The notes beneath the pieces were generated by a model that ran no database searches, was not told the origin of the DNA, and saw nothing but the letters and a program-made list of their open reading frames with translations. The position numbers and the translations under genes are program-made. A stretch of 23,083 nucleotides of DNA, taken from IMG/VR virus record IMGVR_UViG_3300021368_000491, positions 1 to 23,083 of that record. One strand, given 5' to 3'. Below are positions 1 to 4,610 of this stretch, piece after piece (position 1 is the first letter of the stretch; each line of letters starts with the position of its first letter). This stretch comes from a virus.

Positions 1-146
1 ACCTCATCGGTAGCGGAAAGATTCCACTGATCACATACCCAATCAACACACATTTCTGCAGGTAGCATTGTCTCAAACATGAAATTTTCGAGACCGAAGA
101 GAATGTGTTGCTTGAGGGTTGGATCCAAAGGTGTTTCGTTTGTCAT
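1..146 (-). CDS. Hypothetical protein, 3' end cut by window edge
   Basis: A reading frame begins at the ATG at 146-144 and stays open for 48 codons to the left edge, so the protein is incomplete. The visible residues begin MTNETPLDPTLKQ and contain an acidic, Trp- and Cys-containing stretch (CVDWVCDQW). This composition looks like a real small soluble phage protein, but I do not recognise a family. The nearest in-frame stop lies 18 bases upstream of the ATG, and a GTG between the two is a possible alternative start. No clear Shine-Dalgarno sequence precedes the ATG. The 15 bases just upstream form a small palindrome. The neighbouring gene at 234-485 ends 87 bases upstream. Confidence 0.6.
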   Translation of the reverse strand, partial: MTNETPLDPTLKQHILFGLENFMFETMLPAEMCVDWVCDQWNLSATDE

Positions 147-161
147 GTGTATACAATACAC
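147..161. repeat. Small palindrome touching a start codon
   Basis: GTGTAT-ACA-ATACAC forms a 6-bp stem directly before the ATG of the left-edge gene. Almost the same element, GTGTAT-CATG-TATACAT on the minus strand, forms the inner part of the terminator hairpin in front of the gene at 234-485. Both small genes are therefore preceded by a similar stem. Its function is unknown; it could be a transcript-end structure or a protein-binding site. Confidence 0.4.
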
Positions 162-201
162 GAGATGGGGGGCATTTCAACAGATGGTGTGCCACCTCTC
201 C

Positions 202-226
202 AACTGGTTGAGGCGGCTGACCAGTT
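202..226 (-). other. Hairpin in intergenic gap (AACTGGT / ACCAGTT)
   Basis: Seven perfect base pairs with an 11-base loop lie just after the stop codon of the 234-485 gene. No T-tract follows on the minus strand, so a simple intrinsic terminator is not supported. The downstream flank reads GGAGAGGTGGCACACC, which resembles the AACTGGCACACC element near 1151-1162. Confidence 0.35.
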
Positions 227-233
227 CTTTATA

Positions 234-485
234 CTATGCTCTAAAATGTGCCTCGGTAGCTATTACTGGGACAGGACCATAAATTTCGTTCATGAAGTCA
301 CGTACACGTTCACGGTCTAAACTATCACCATCTCCCCATGACATTTCTATACATGGGTCATTGCAATCATCCAAGTACATTAACACTGCGTAAGCAATTT
401 GTTCCTTAGTTCTGTTCTGATCATACAGACCATCTTTCCCATAGAAAGAATAAACGTAGTCAATGAATTGTTGGAAGTTGTGCAT
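234..485 (-). CDS. Small acidic protein, 83 aa, unknown function
   Basis: Encodes 83 residues beginning MHNFQQFIDYVYSFYGKDG. The segment FYGKDGLYD followed by an acidic, amphipathic stretch looks like a small soluble protein that I recall as recurrent in T4-like cyanophages, without a known role. The ATG at 485-483 directly abuts the T-tract of a strong terminator, and the only ribosome-binding-like bases (CAGG) are inside the terminator stem. The gene is therefore expressed either by read-through or from RNA not visible here. The start is uncertain; the reading frame itself is convincing. Confidence 0.65.
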   Translation of the reverse strand: MHNFQQFIDYVYSFYGKDGLYDQNRTKEQIAYAVLMYLDDCNDPCIEMSWGDGDSLDRERVRDFMNEIYGPVPVIATEAHFRA

Positions 486-526
486 TAAAAAAACCTGAAC
501 ATGTATACATGATACACGCTCAGGTT
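486..526 (-). terminator. Strong Rho-independent terminator
   Basis: On the minus strand a 15-bp stem (bases 492-506 pair with 512-526, two G-U pairs in RNA) encloses a 5-base loop and is followed at once by at least seven T. It lies 27 bases after the stop of the 553-711 gene and closes the short unit that starts at the promoter near 1092-1120. The ATG of the next gene begins right at the end of the T-tract. Confidence 0.85.
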
Positions 527-552
527 CGGAATGGTAGTGTTAGTATGCCAGT

Positions 553-711
553 TTAGAAAGTGTCATCATAGTCATTGACTTCACGTTTAAACTTTGCTAC
601 TTTCTTTTTTGTCTGTCTCCTAATATTCTTTACTTCATAACCAAAATCTTCAAAATCGTCATCGAATTGTTTATACTTGTTGTTGTCGCCCGAAGAGTGA
701 CGCTTACCCAT
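553..711 (-). CDS. Small charged protein, 52 aa, unknown function
   Basis: An ATG at 711-709 opens a 52-codon frame beginning MGKRHSSGDNNKYKQFDDD. The protein has a basic N-terminus, a central acidic DDDFEDFGYE patch, a strongly basic RRQTKKKVAKFKR helix-like stretch and an acidic C-terminus. The alternating charge suggests a nucleic-acid- or protein-binding miniprotein, but this is inference only. I recall similar short proteins in T4-like cyanophages. It is the second gene of a unit shared with the KTSC-like gene, 35 bases downstream of it, and is followed by a strong terminator. The bases around its stop codon match a dispersed GACACTTT...AACTGGCAYAC element. Confidence 0.75.
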   Translation of the reverse strand: MGKRHSSGDNNKYKQFDDDFEDFGYEVKNIRRQTKKKVAKFKREVNDYDDTF

Positions 712-746
712 TAGTATTTACGGTTGTTATACCTCAAAAACGTACT

Positions 747-983
747 TTATTTAGTGGTAGGAACGAGTTTGCCTTCTTTAATACTTACATTCAATAGTTT
801 ACCAATAGATTCTTTGTTTTTGAGAGTATTTGACACTTTTTCATTGAATTCTTGTGTATTCTCACACACAAACTCATACTCTTTGTCAATATTACTCTGA
901 TATGTAACAAATACACTAGATTTGTCAACTTTTAGAGTATTGATAGCTGAACTATCGAGGTTTTCGTAAGTTTTCACGAACAT
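747..983 (-). CDS. KTSC-domain-like small protein, 78 aa
   Basis: The protein starts MFVKTYENLDSSAINTLKVD. The pattern SSAI (residues 11-14), a VFVTYQS strand (about 24-30), EYEF (35-38) and a final ESIGKLLNVSIKEGK segment (58-72) matches the KTSC family layout (Ser-Ser-x-Ile, beta strands, then S-x-G-K-x-x-N-x-x-I). KTSC proteins are small and of poorly known function, often tied to nucleic-acid processing. The reading frame stays open upstream to an ATG at 1103. That start is ruled out because it lies upstream of the -10 box of the promoter at 1092-1120, and the intervening DNA is repetitive leader. First gene of a two-gene unit. Confidence 0.7.
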   Translation of the reverse strand: MFVKTYENLDSSAINTLKVDKSSVFVTYQSNIDKEYEFVCENTQEFNEKVSNTLKNKESIGKLLNVSIKEGKLVPTTK

Positions 984-1001
984 CTTAAAGTTTAAAAAAT
1001 G

Positions 1002-1041
1002 AAAAAACTCAAAAATCTTAAAATTTAAGTTTTTAAGATTT
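1002..1041 (-). terminator. Terminator-like hairpin in the 5' leader of the KTSC-like gene
   Basis: A perfect 11-bp inverted repeat (AAATCTTAAAA at 1013-1023, TTTTAAGATTT at 1031-1041) has a 7-base loop. On the minus strand it is followed by TTTTTGAGTTTTTT. It lies between the promoter and the start codon, surrounded by repeats of TTTTTGAG. This layout suits an attenuator or early-termination site, but the stem is entirely A/T apart from two G-C pairs, so strength is uncertain. Confidence 0.5.
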
Positions 1042-1091
1042 CTGAAAAACTCAAAAAACTCAAAAAGTGGGTTTTCTGTGTTCTTGATAAT

Positions 1092-1120
1092 ATTATAAAG
1101 CACATCCGAGGGATTTGCAA
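1092..1120 (-). promoter_or_regulatory. Sigma-70-like promoter, TTGCAA-17-TATAAT
   Basis: On the minus strand a -35 box TTGCAA (1120-1115, 4 of 6 consensus) and a perfect -10 box TATAAT (1097-1092) are separated by 17 bases. Transcription would start near 1085, giving a leader of about 100 bases before the KTSC-like gene. The site fits an early phage promoter read by the host polymerase. Confidence 0.7.
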
Positions 1121-1275
1121 GTGTTTTTGCGGGTTTGGGGACACTTTGAGAACTGGCACACCTCGACTTGACTTTCGATGGGTTGCGTGCTAAGCCAACG
1201 TCTCCAGAGTACCTTTACAGATCCTTCACAGTAACTACACAGCAGCTAGACCCCATTTATTTAACCTTTTTTTAT

Positions 1276-1309
1276 TATTGATTCTCAACTAGCAACTCTT
1301 ATTGAGAAC
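1276..1309. repeat. Inverted and direct repeats of TTCTCAATAAG
   Basis: TATTGATTCTCAA at 1276-1288 is the exact 13-base inverted partner of TTGAGAATCAATA at 1350-1362. A further copy (TTATTGAGAAC, 1299-1309) lies between and pairs locally with the first over about seven bases. On the minus strand the copies at 1309 and 1358 are direct repeats of TTCTCAATAAG. Possible readings are nested hairpins or binding sites for a dimeric repressor; the TGAGAAT core loosely resembles cyanobacterial Fur boxes, which is speculative. Confidence 0.5.
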
Positions 1310-1338
1310 CCTTGGTATGACTGACGCGCAAGCACTTC

Positions 1339-1362
1339 AAAAAACCTTATTGAGAATCAATA
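1339..1362 (-). terminator. Probable terminator after the 2OG oxygenase gene
   Basis: Thirteen bases after the stop codon, the minus strand reads TATTGA-TTC-TCAATA, then AAGG and TTTTTT. The stem has 6 bp and is A/T-rich, so it is weak, but the T-tract and position at the end of a long run of overlapping genes support a terminator. The left arm can also pair over 13 bp with 1276-1288. Confidence 0.5.
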
Positions 1363-1374
1363 GCAGAGGGTGTC

Positions 1375-1992
1375 TCACCAATACAGTTCAAACGGTCCAA
1401 CCTTGTCATCTTGTGGGTTAATTGTCATGCTTATGTTCCATGCTATGCTAATTCTATCCTCTGTTCCATTGTTTTGTTCTACCCAATGTGGTAAGTATGC
1501 AGGGAACAGTAATAGATCACCTCTCTTAGGTTGTATTCTAAATTGTGGTGCTGCTCTTGTATCTTGTACTAGCTTATTGTTAGTGAATGTAGTCGTATTA
1601 AATGCACCTGTATGAATCATTGGATTAACAAACACAATACCTGTATCTGCTTCATTCTTTAGGTAGTATACTACAGAGTAATCAGCATTAGGGTGTGTAT
1701 GGTAAACGTTAGTTGATTGTGGAGGATTGATGTTAATCCAATCAGGTTGATGATAGGTAGGGCGTCTGCATACTTCTTGTAGTATCTTATCTACTTCTTG
1801 TTTAACTGGTTGTAGTAGTTCTGTTTCTAAGTATAGAGATTGCCAACTACCTTGTCCTGATCTTTGGGGGTATTTTGTTGCATTATCTTGTGCCTTCTGT
1901 TCGTAACAGTATGCTATCAACTCATCAATGTTTATGTTGTAGTTGTTGTGATAGAGTAATGTTGGGAACAGGGGGATGATATTATACATCAC
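1375..1992 (-). CDS. 2OG-Fe(II) oxygenase, phage type, 205 aa
   Basis: A putative 2-oxoglutarate- and Fe(II)-dependent dioxygenase of the type annotated in T4-like cyanophages (TIGR02466-like). The iron site is visible as H-T-H-P-N-A-D at residues 98-104 (candidate ligands His98 or His100 and Asp104), with the distal His169 in LPHW. The 2-oxoglutarate-binding Arg is probably Arg180 in EDRISIAWNI. GDLLLFP (158-164) is the usual strand before the distal His. The length is normal for the family. The substrate is unknown; relatives hydroxylate proteins, nucleic acids or small molecules. It overlaps the upstream gene by 4 bases (ATGA) and is the last gene of the operon. A second, related oxygenase lies at 4029-4610. 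Confidence 0.85.
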   Translation of the reverse strand: MMYNIIPLFPTLLYHNNYNINIDELIAYCYEQKAQDNATKYPQRSGQGSWQSLYLETELLQPVKQEVDKILQEVCRRPTYHQPDWININPPQSTNVYHTHPNADYSVVYYLKNEADTGIVFVNPMIHTGAFNTTTFTNNKLVQDTRAAPQFRIQPKRGDLLLFPAYLPHWVEQNNGTEDRISIAWNISMTINPQDDKVGPFELYW

Positions 1993-2180
1993 TTAAATCC
2001 CTTTGCTTGTTGTTGGTAGTCCATGACTGTAACCTTAGCACCAGTAGTATTAGCTTGTTGAAACCACCATGCTCTCATCATAGTATAGTCTTCAAATGTA
2101 TGTGCTCTACCATCAGGATAGGACACAACATAGAAATGCCTATCATATGGTTTATCACATGTTTGGGTGAAGTTTTTCAC
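1989..2180 (-). CDS. Small protein, 63 aa, unknown function
   Basis: Encodes MKNFTQTCDKPYDRHFYVV followed by SYPDGRAHTFEDYTMMRAWWFQQ, an alpha/beta-looking layout with a short strand, a DGR turn and a Trp-rich helix. I recall comparable short proteins in T4-like cyanophages, but no function is known. It overlaps the downstream oxygenase by ATGA and the upstream 70-aa gene by 26 bases, so translational coupling to both neighbours is likely. The composition, with balanced charge and aromatic residues, supports a real protein. Confidence 0.7.
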   Translation of the reverse strand: MKNFTQTCDKPYDRHFYVVSYPDGRAHTFEDYTMMRAWWFQQANTTGAKVTVMDYQQQAKGFK

Positions 2181-2367
2181 GTTTAACTGTTTGATAGTAT
2201 AGTTTGTAGTACCGTTGTTTCATTTGTGTGATAATAGCATTATCATCATCAAATGCCATGTACTTCGTCAGTTGATAGCAACCTTCTAGTTCTGAGATGA
2301 GTCGTAGTATGTTAATGGACGATTGTTCTAGTCCACCATGTGTCCATTTATCGTGTTCTTTTGACAC
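2155..2367 (-). CDS. Small helical protein, 70 aa, GTG start
   Basis: Reads MSKEHDKWTHGGLEQSSINI and continues as a mostly helical, basic protein with a Tyr-rich stretch (QRYYKLYYQ). I do not recognise a family. The start is a GTG at 2367-2365 with GGAGA about nine bases upstream. An out-of-frame ATG nearby (2372) would not give this protein. The gene overlaps the 27-aa membrane miniprotein gene by 20 bases and the downstream gene by 26 bases. The overlaps and the ribosome-binding site support it, but its size keeps certainty moderate. Confidence 0.65.
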   Translation of the reverse strand: MSKEHDKWTHGGLEQSSINILRLISELEGCYQLTKYMAFDDDNAIITQMKQRYYKLYYQTVKREKLHPNM

Positions 2368-2431
2368 CCCATGTCATCTCCATAGTGATAGTAATTAATA
2401 TCATGAATAGTAGGATGAATAGTGTGCTCAT
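2348..2431 (-). CDS. 27-aa membrane miniprotein
   Basis: An ATG at 2431-2429 opens a 27-codon frame whose first 16 residues (MSTLFILLFMILITIT) are almost wholly hydrophobic, followed by MEMTWGVKRTR with a basic end. This is a single membrane helix with a positively charged tail, probably facing the cytoplasm. The ATG overlaps the stop of the upstream 52-aa gene by ATGA, the same coupling used by its neighbours, and this is the main argument that it is translated. The function is unknown. Small phage membrane peptides can act on host membrane proteins or on lysis, but nothing here shows that. Confidence 0.55.
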   Translation of the reverse strand: MSTLFILLFMILITITMEMTWGVKRTR

Positions 2432-2586
2432 GTCAAGCGCAGACGATAATCCTTTAGTTTCTGTACTAATTGTTCATGATGTGTGGTGCCTGGTTCAATC
2501 ATCTCTCGTGCTCGTGCTACATCATAGGATGACATAGTGTGCAATGCTTTGAGTATGTGATCTACTTCGTCTAGTGAGAGGTTCAT
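2428..2586 (-). CDS. Small helical protein, 52 aa, unknown function
   Basis: The protein begins MNLSLDEVDHILKALHTMSS and continues SYDVARAREMIEPGTTHHEQ before a C-terminal helix with a basic end. It looks like three amphipathic helices and a compact soluble miniprotein. No family is recognised. The ATG overlaps the stop of the upstream 54-aa gene by ATGA, and its own stop overlaps the next ATG by ATGA. It therefore belongs to a tightly coupled chain behind the consensus promoter at 2753-2781. Confidence 0.7.
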   Translation of the reverse strand: MNLSLDEVDHILKALHTMSSYDVARAREMIEPGTTHHEQLVQKLKDYRLRLT

Positions 2587-2747
2587 GACTGTGTGGTGTA
2601 ATCGATTTCTACTGGGACTGATGCACCATCATCATAGTATGTTGTGTCTATGCTGATGCCAAACTCTGCCAGTTCTAAGAGTGTTTGCTCTTCAATCTCC
2701 TTAATCCATTCGTCTTTGGTCATGGCAGTATTGACAGCAGAGTTCAT
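2583..2747 (-). CDS. Small acidic protein, 46-54 aa, unknown function
   Basis: The frame opens at an ATG at 2747-2745 (54 aa) with a second in-frame ATG at 2723-2721 (46 aa, MTKDEWIKEIEEQTLLELAE). The perfect promoter just upstream predicts transcription starting at about 2746. The first ATG would then be leaderless, so the second start is the better candidate for that transcript. Read-through mRNA from the upstream operon could still use the first. The protein has an acidic N-terminal helix followed by a FGISIDTTYYDDGASVP strand segment. No family is recognised. It is first in a chain of genes overlapping by ATGA. Confidence 0.65.
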   Translation of the reverse strand: MNSAVNTAMTKDEWIKEIEEQTLLELAEFGISIDTTYYDDGASVPVEIDYTTQS

Positions 2748-2752
2748 ATCTA

Positions 2753-2781
2753 ATTATACTGTTTTAATTGAACTGTGTCAA
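2753..2781 (-). promoter_or_regulatory. Perfect consensus promoter, TTGACA-17-TATAAT
   Basis: On the minus strand TTGACA (2781-2776) and TATAAT (2758-2753) are both exact matches to the bacterial sigma-70 consensus with the optimal 17-base spacer. The -35 and spacer lie inside the 3' end of the 48-aa membrane gene. Predicted transcription start is near 2746, at the first ATG of the next gene. It probably adds extra expression to the six genes down to 1375. Confidence 0.85.
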
Positions 2782-2910
2782 GTTATGATACACTGTTTCA
2801 ATATGCATGTTCCCTTTGATATAACCACCAATGATGATAGCTATGGCAAATAGGAAAGCGCCGACAATTGAGAGTGATAGGGGGAGTTTATCAGGATTAG
2901 GATCTGACAT
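2764..2910 (-). CDS. Single-span membrane protein, 48 aa
   Basis: Starting at the ATG at 2910, the protein has a short polar N-terminus (MSDPNPDKLP), one hydrophobic segment of about 22 residues (LSLSIVGAFLFAIAIIIGGY, about 11-31) and a polar tail KGNMHIETVYHNLTQFN. The frame is open 16 codons further, but that longer version would overlap deeply with the upstream gene. The chosen start overlaps it by only 14 bases. It is a small inner-membrane protein of unknown role. Its last codons double as the -35 and spacer of a consensus promoter. Confidence 0.65.
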   Translation of the reverse strand: MSDPNPDKLPLSLSIVGAFLFAIAIIIGGYIKGNMHIETVYHNLTQFN

Positions 2911-3088
2911 AACGTTGTGTTCTAACTGGACCAGTGAGTGGATCAGATAAGGGCACACTCGTATAACACATTAGTTTATAGTCGCGTGGTTTAAGGTTAG
3001 AGCGTTCGATCTGATCTACGGCGTGGTCAAAACACATGTACCATGATAGATTAAACTTACCAGTGCGTGGTTCAAGACGCCATGGCAT
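2897..3088 (-). CDS. Small protein, 63 aa or longer, unknown function
   Basis: From the ATG at 3088 the protein reads MPWRLEPRTGKFNLSWYMCF and continues through a helix (DHAVDQIERSNL) and a strand-like segment KLMCYTSVPLSD. This looks like a folded small protein. The frame stays open upstream to a TTG at 3367 (156 codons), but that extension is a Lys/Ser/Thr-rich sequence lying out of frame over the AbrB-like gene and is probably not translated. The few residues just upstream (HTRCANIDLFPVN) look protein-like, so the true start may be slightly earlier, for example the GTG at 3097. No clear ribosome-binding site decides this. Confidence 0.55.
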   Translation of the reverse strand: MPWRLEPRTGKFNLSWYMCFDHAVDQIERSNLKPRDYKLMCYTSVPLSDPLTGPVRTQRYVRS

Positions 3089-3131
3089 ACTATTCACTGG
3101 GAATAGATCAATGTTAGCGCATCTGGTGTGT

Positions 3132-3383
3132 TTAACCCCACGATCCTTGAGCTTCGGGCGAGTAGAAGACTTGACCGAAGGTTTCTTGGATGTATTCTTG
3201 GATGATGTCTTTTTTGTACTGAGAGACGCTACGTTCTTTTCTAACGCTGATTGAGTTGTCGCTCTGGATTTCCCAGACGAGCGTGTCACCTTCTTGCCAG
3301 TTGAGTTCTTGGCGGATGTCGTGCGGGATTTCGATGTAGTAGTCTTTCGTGTCGGCATGTTGCTCAATTCTTAATGTAACCAT
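3132..3383 (-). CDS. AbrB/MazE-like small DNA-binding protein, 83 aa
   Basis: Residues 14-48 follow the swapped-hairpin AbrB pattern: a strand YYIEIP, a short helix HDIRQELNW, then GDTLVWEI and the SISVRK strand. AbrB/SpoVT-type proteins dimerise through this fold and bind DNA as transition-state regulators or antitoxins. No toxin gene is evident beside it. The C-terminal 34 residues (SVSQYKKDIIQEYIQETFG region) form a helix not typical of minimal AbrB domains. The start at 3383 has AGAGG only three bases upstream, so spacing is short. It overlaps the metallopeptidase gene by 20 bases. The DNA-binding role is inferred from fold similarity only. Confidence 0.6.
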   Translation of the reverse strand: MVTLRIEQHADTKDYYIEIPHDIRQELNWQEGDTLVWEIQSDNSISVRKERSVSQYKKDIIQEYIQETFGQVFYSPEAQGSWG

Positions 3384-4053
3384 TTTCCTCTAACCATTGA
3401 CGTGTGAGTGGGGTCGGTTCATAATCTGTCCACATTGTACCACGAGCGCACGATTCTAGTGCTTCCATGGTCATGTTCTCCGTCTTGCCTGCCCATGTAG
3501 CTTCCGCTTCCCATGGTTGTGCTGCGGGAGGATACGTGCGCTTGACCATCTCTGCCCAGATTGGTGGTACTGCATCCTCTGGTTTGATGATGGCAATCAT
3601 ACTATTCTTGATAGTACCTGCCATACAATCTTGTGCAGCGTGCCATCCTTCATGACGTACAACACTCATCAATACATGTGGTTGATACATGTATGCTTTG
3701 TTGAGATAGAAGTGATTACTCACAGTATGGTACACACCACGATGACTATGAGGGAAATACTTCTCATCAGCAAGATGTACATGCACACCAATCTTCTTGA
3801 ATGCAATCATGATCTGATCAAATTCATCCTTAACATAGTCCCAATTAGCATCAGGATATGCATTCATCAGATCAATCGATGAGTTGATGCGCTCCACACC
3901 ATTGGTACACTCTTTGAGGAGCATACAACCCATAGCATCCATACTATAGAATCCCTTGGTGATCTTATCCTCATTAGCTAATGCACCATGAGCAAGACCC
4001 AACGCGAAACCAGCAGCAATGACCTGCTTCAGTAGTTTATGTGAATGTTCCAT
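3364..4053 (-). CDS. Secreted zinc metallopeptidase (HExxH), 229 aa
   Basis: The N-terminus has a basic start and a hydrophobic core (VIAAGFALGLAHGALA), then a likely signal-peptidase site after Ala26, predicting export to the periplasm. The zinc motif H-E-G-W-H is at residues 134-138, with His134 and His138 as ligands and Glu135 as the catalytic base. A candidate third ligand lies in PWEAEATWAG (Glu182 or Glu184), as in gluzincin-type enzymes. Cys43, Cys49, Cys143 and Cys202 could form two disulphides after export. The substrate is unknown; envelope or cell-surface proteins are plausible. It overlaps the oxygenase gene upstream by 25 bases and the AbrB-like gene downstream by 20 bases. AGGA lies about ten bases before the ATG. 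Confidence 0.75.
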   Translation of the reverse strand: MEHSHKLLKQVIAAGFALGLAHGALANEDKITKGFYSMDAMGCMLLKECTNGVERINSSIDLMNAYPDANWDYVKDEFDQIMIAFKKIGVHVHLADEKYFPHSHRGVYHTVSNHFYLNKAYMYQPHVLMSVVRHEGWHAAQDCMAGTIKNSMIAIIKPEDAVPPIWAEMVKRTYPPAAQPWEAEATWAGKTENMTMEALESCARGTMWTDYEPTPLTRQWLEENGYIKN

Positions 4054-4610
4054 GAAATACTAATCCTATCTTCTTGTGTGTTGTTTTCTGATACACGATG
4101 AATAAGATTAGATGGAAAGATGAGACCATTACCTTCTACTGGTGGAAACCACATAGAAGTGAATGTAATCATGTCCTCTTTCAACTTTGGATTCATCGCA
4201 TCTAGTAGTCTGAACTGATTGAAGTAACTTGGGTTCTCAATCTCGATCTTACCACAATCACCTTCTGGAACCTTTACATAGAATACTGCCGCAAGATCAC
4301 ATCCTGGGTGTGTATGCTTATGATTAAATGATCCTGGTGTGTTGACATTGTACCATACACTTCCAATACTATACTGTAGTTCTTCTGTCAACAGTTGTGA
4401 CATAATACTATCTACAGATTTGAAGAGTAGTTTGGGTGATGGTTCTTGTTTAGGAGACTGCCAACCACCTGCATTAGATAGTTTGACAGACTCCGTGACT
4501 TCTTTTACCTCATAGATGTGGTCAATGGTCTCATCCCGAATAAGACTATACTCAGGCACACTGAATGAGATAATAGGTGAGGGGAACGCTGATATACAAT
4601 TAACGGTCAT
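4029..4610 (-). CDS. 2OG-Fe(II) oxygenase, phage type, 193 aa
   Basis: A second putative 2-oxoglutarate/Fe(II) dioxygenase. The iron-binding segment is NHKHTHPGCD (residues 96-105; candidate His99 or His101 with Asp105), the distal His171 is in LIHR, and the 2-oxoglutarate-binding Arg182 is in EDRISISWNI. The N-terminal half carries the GGWQSP segment (48-53) typical of these phage proteins. It shares the overall plan and the EDRISI-x-WNI ending with the protein at 1375-1992, so the two are probably paralogues, but outside the active site they differ strongly, suggesting different substrates. It overlaps the upstream 37-aa gene by 11 bases and the peptidase gene by 25 bases. Confidence 0.85.
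   Translation of the reverse strand: MTVNCISAFPSPIISFSVPEYSLIRDETIDHIYEVKEVTESVKLSNAGGWQSPKQEPSPKLLFKSVDSIMSQLLTEELQYSIGSVWYNVNTPGSFNHKHTHPGCDLAAVFYVKVPEGDCGKIEIENPSYFNQFRLLDAMNPKLKEDMITFTSMWFPPVEGNGLIFPSNLIHRVSENNTQEDRISISWNIHINY

Larger units (their letters stand above)
1104..1374. other. Gene-free interval of 271 bases
   Basis: No plausible gene was found on either strand. The left part holds the promoter of the KTSC-like gene. Bases 1140-1162 carry a GACACTTTGAGAACTGGCACACC element. Bases 1276-1362 hold three copies of a TTCTCAATAAG-type motif in direct and inverted orientation, with a likely terminator. The stretch 1163-1260 shows no recognisable feature; I looked for a tRNA and found none. 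Confidence 0.6.

Noticed and set aside
715-720. TAAATA box just before the 52-aa gene as a late promoter
   Set aside because: Transcription from it would start at or inside the start codon, leaving no room for a leader; the unit already has an upstream promoter.
984-1103. N-terminal extension of the KTSC-like protein to the ATG at 1103
   Set aside because: That ATG lies upstream of the -10 box, and the extension is a Phe/Asn/Lys-rich translation of a repetitive leader with a hairpin.
1163-1260. Possible tRNA or small RNA in the long intergenic interval
   Set aside because: No acceptor stem, T-loop GTTCGA-type motif or CCA-bounded cloverleaf could be drawn, and no terminator follows on either strand.
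3517-3882. Plus-strand frame of 121 codons opposite the metallopeptidase
   Set aside because: The opposite strand has a signal peptide and HExxH motif; this frame has Cys- and Ile-rich random composition and no start signal.
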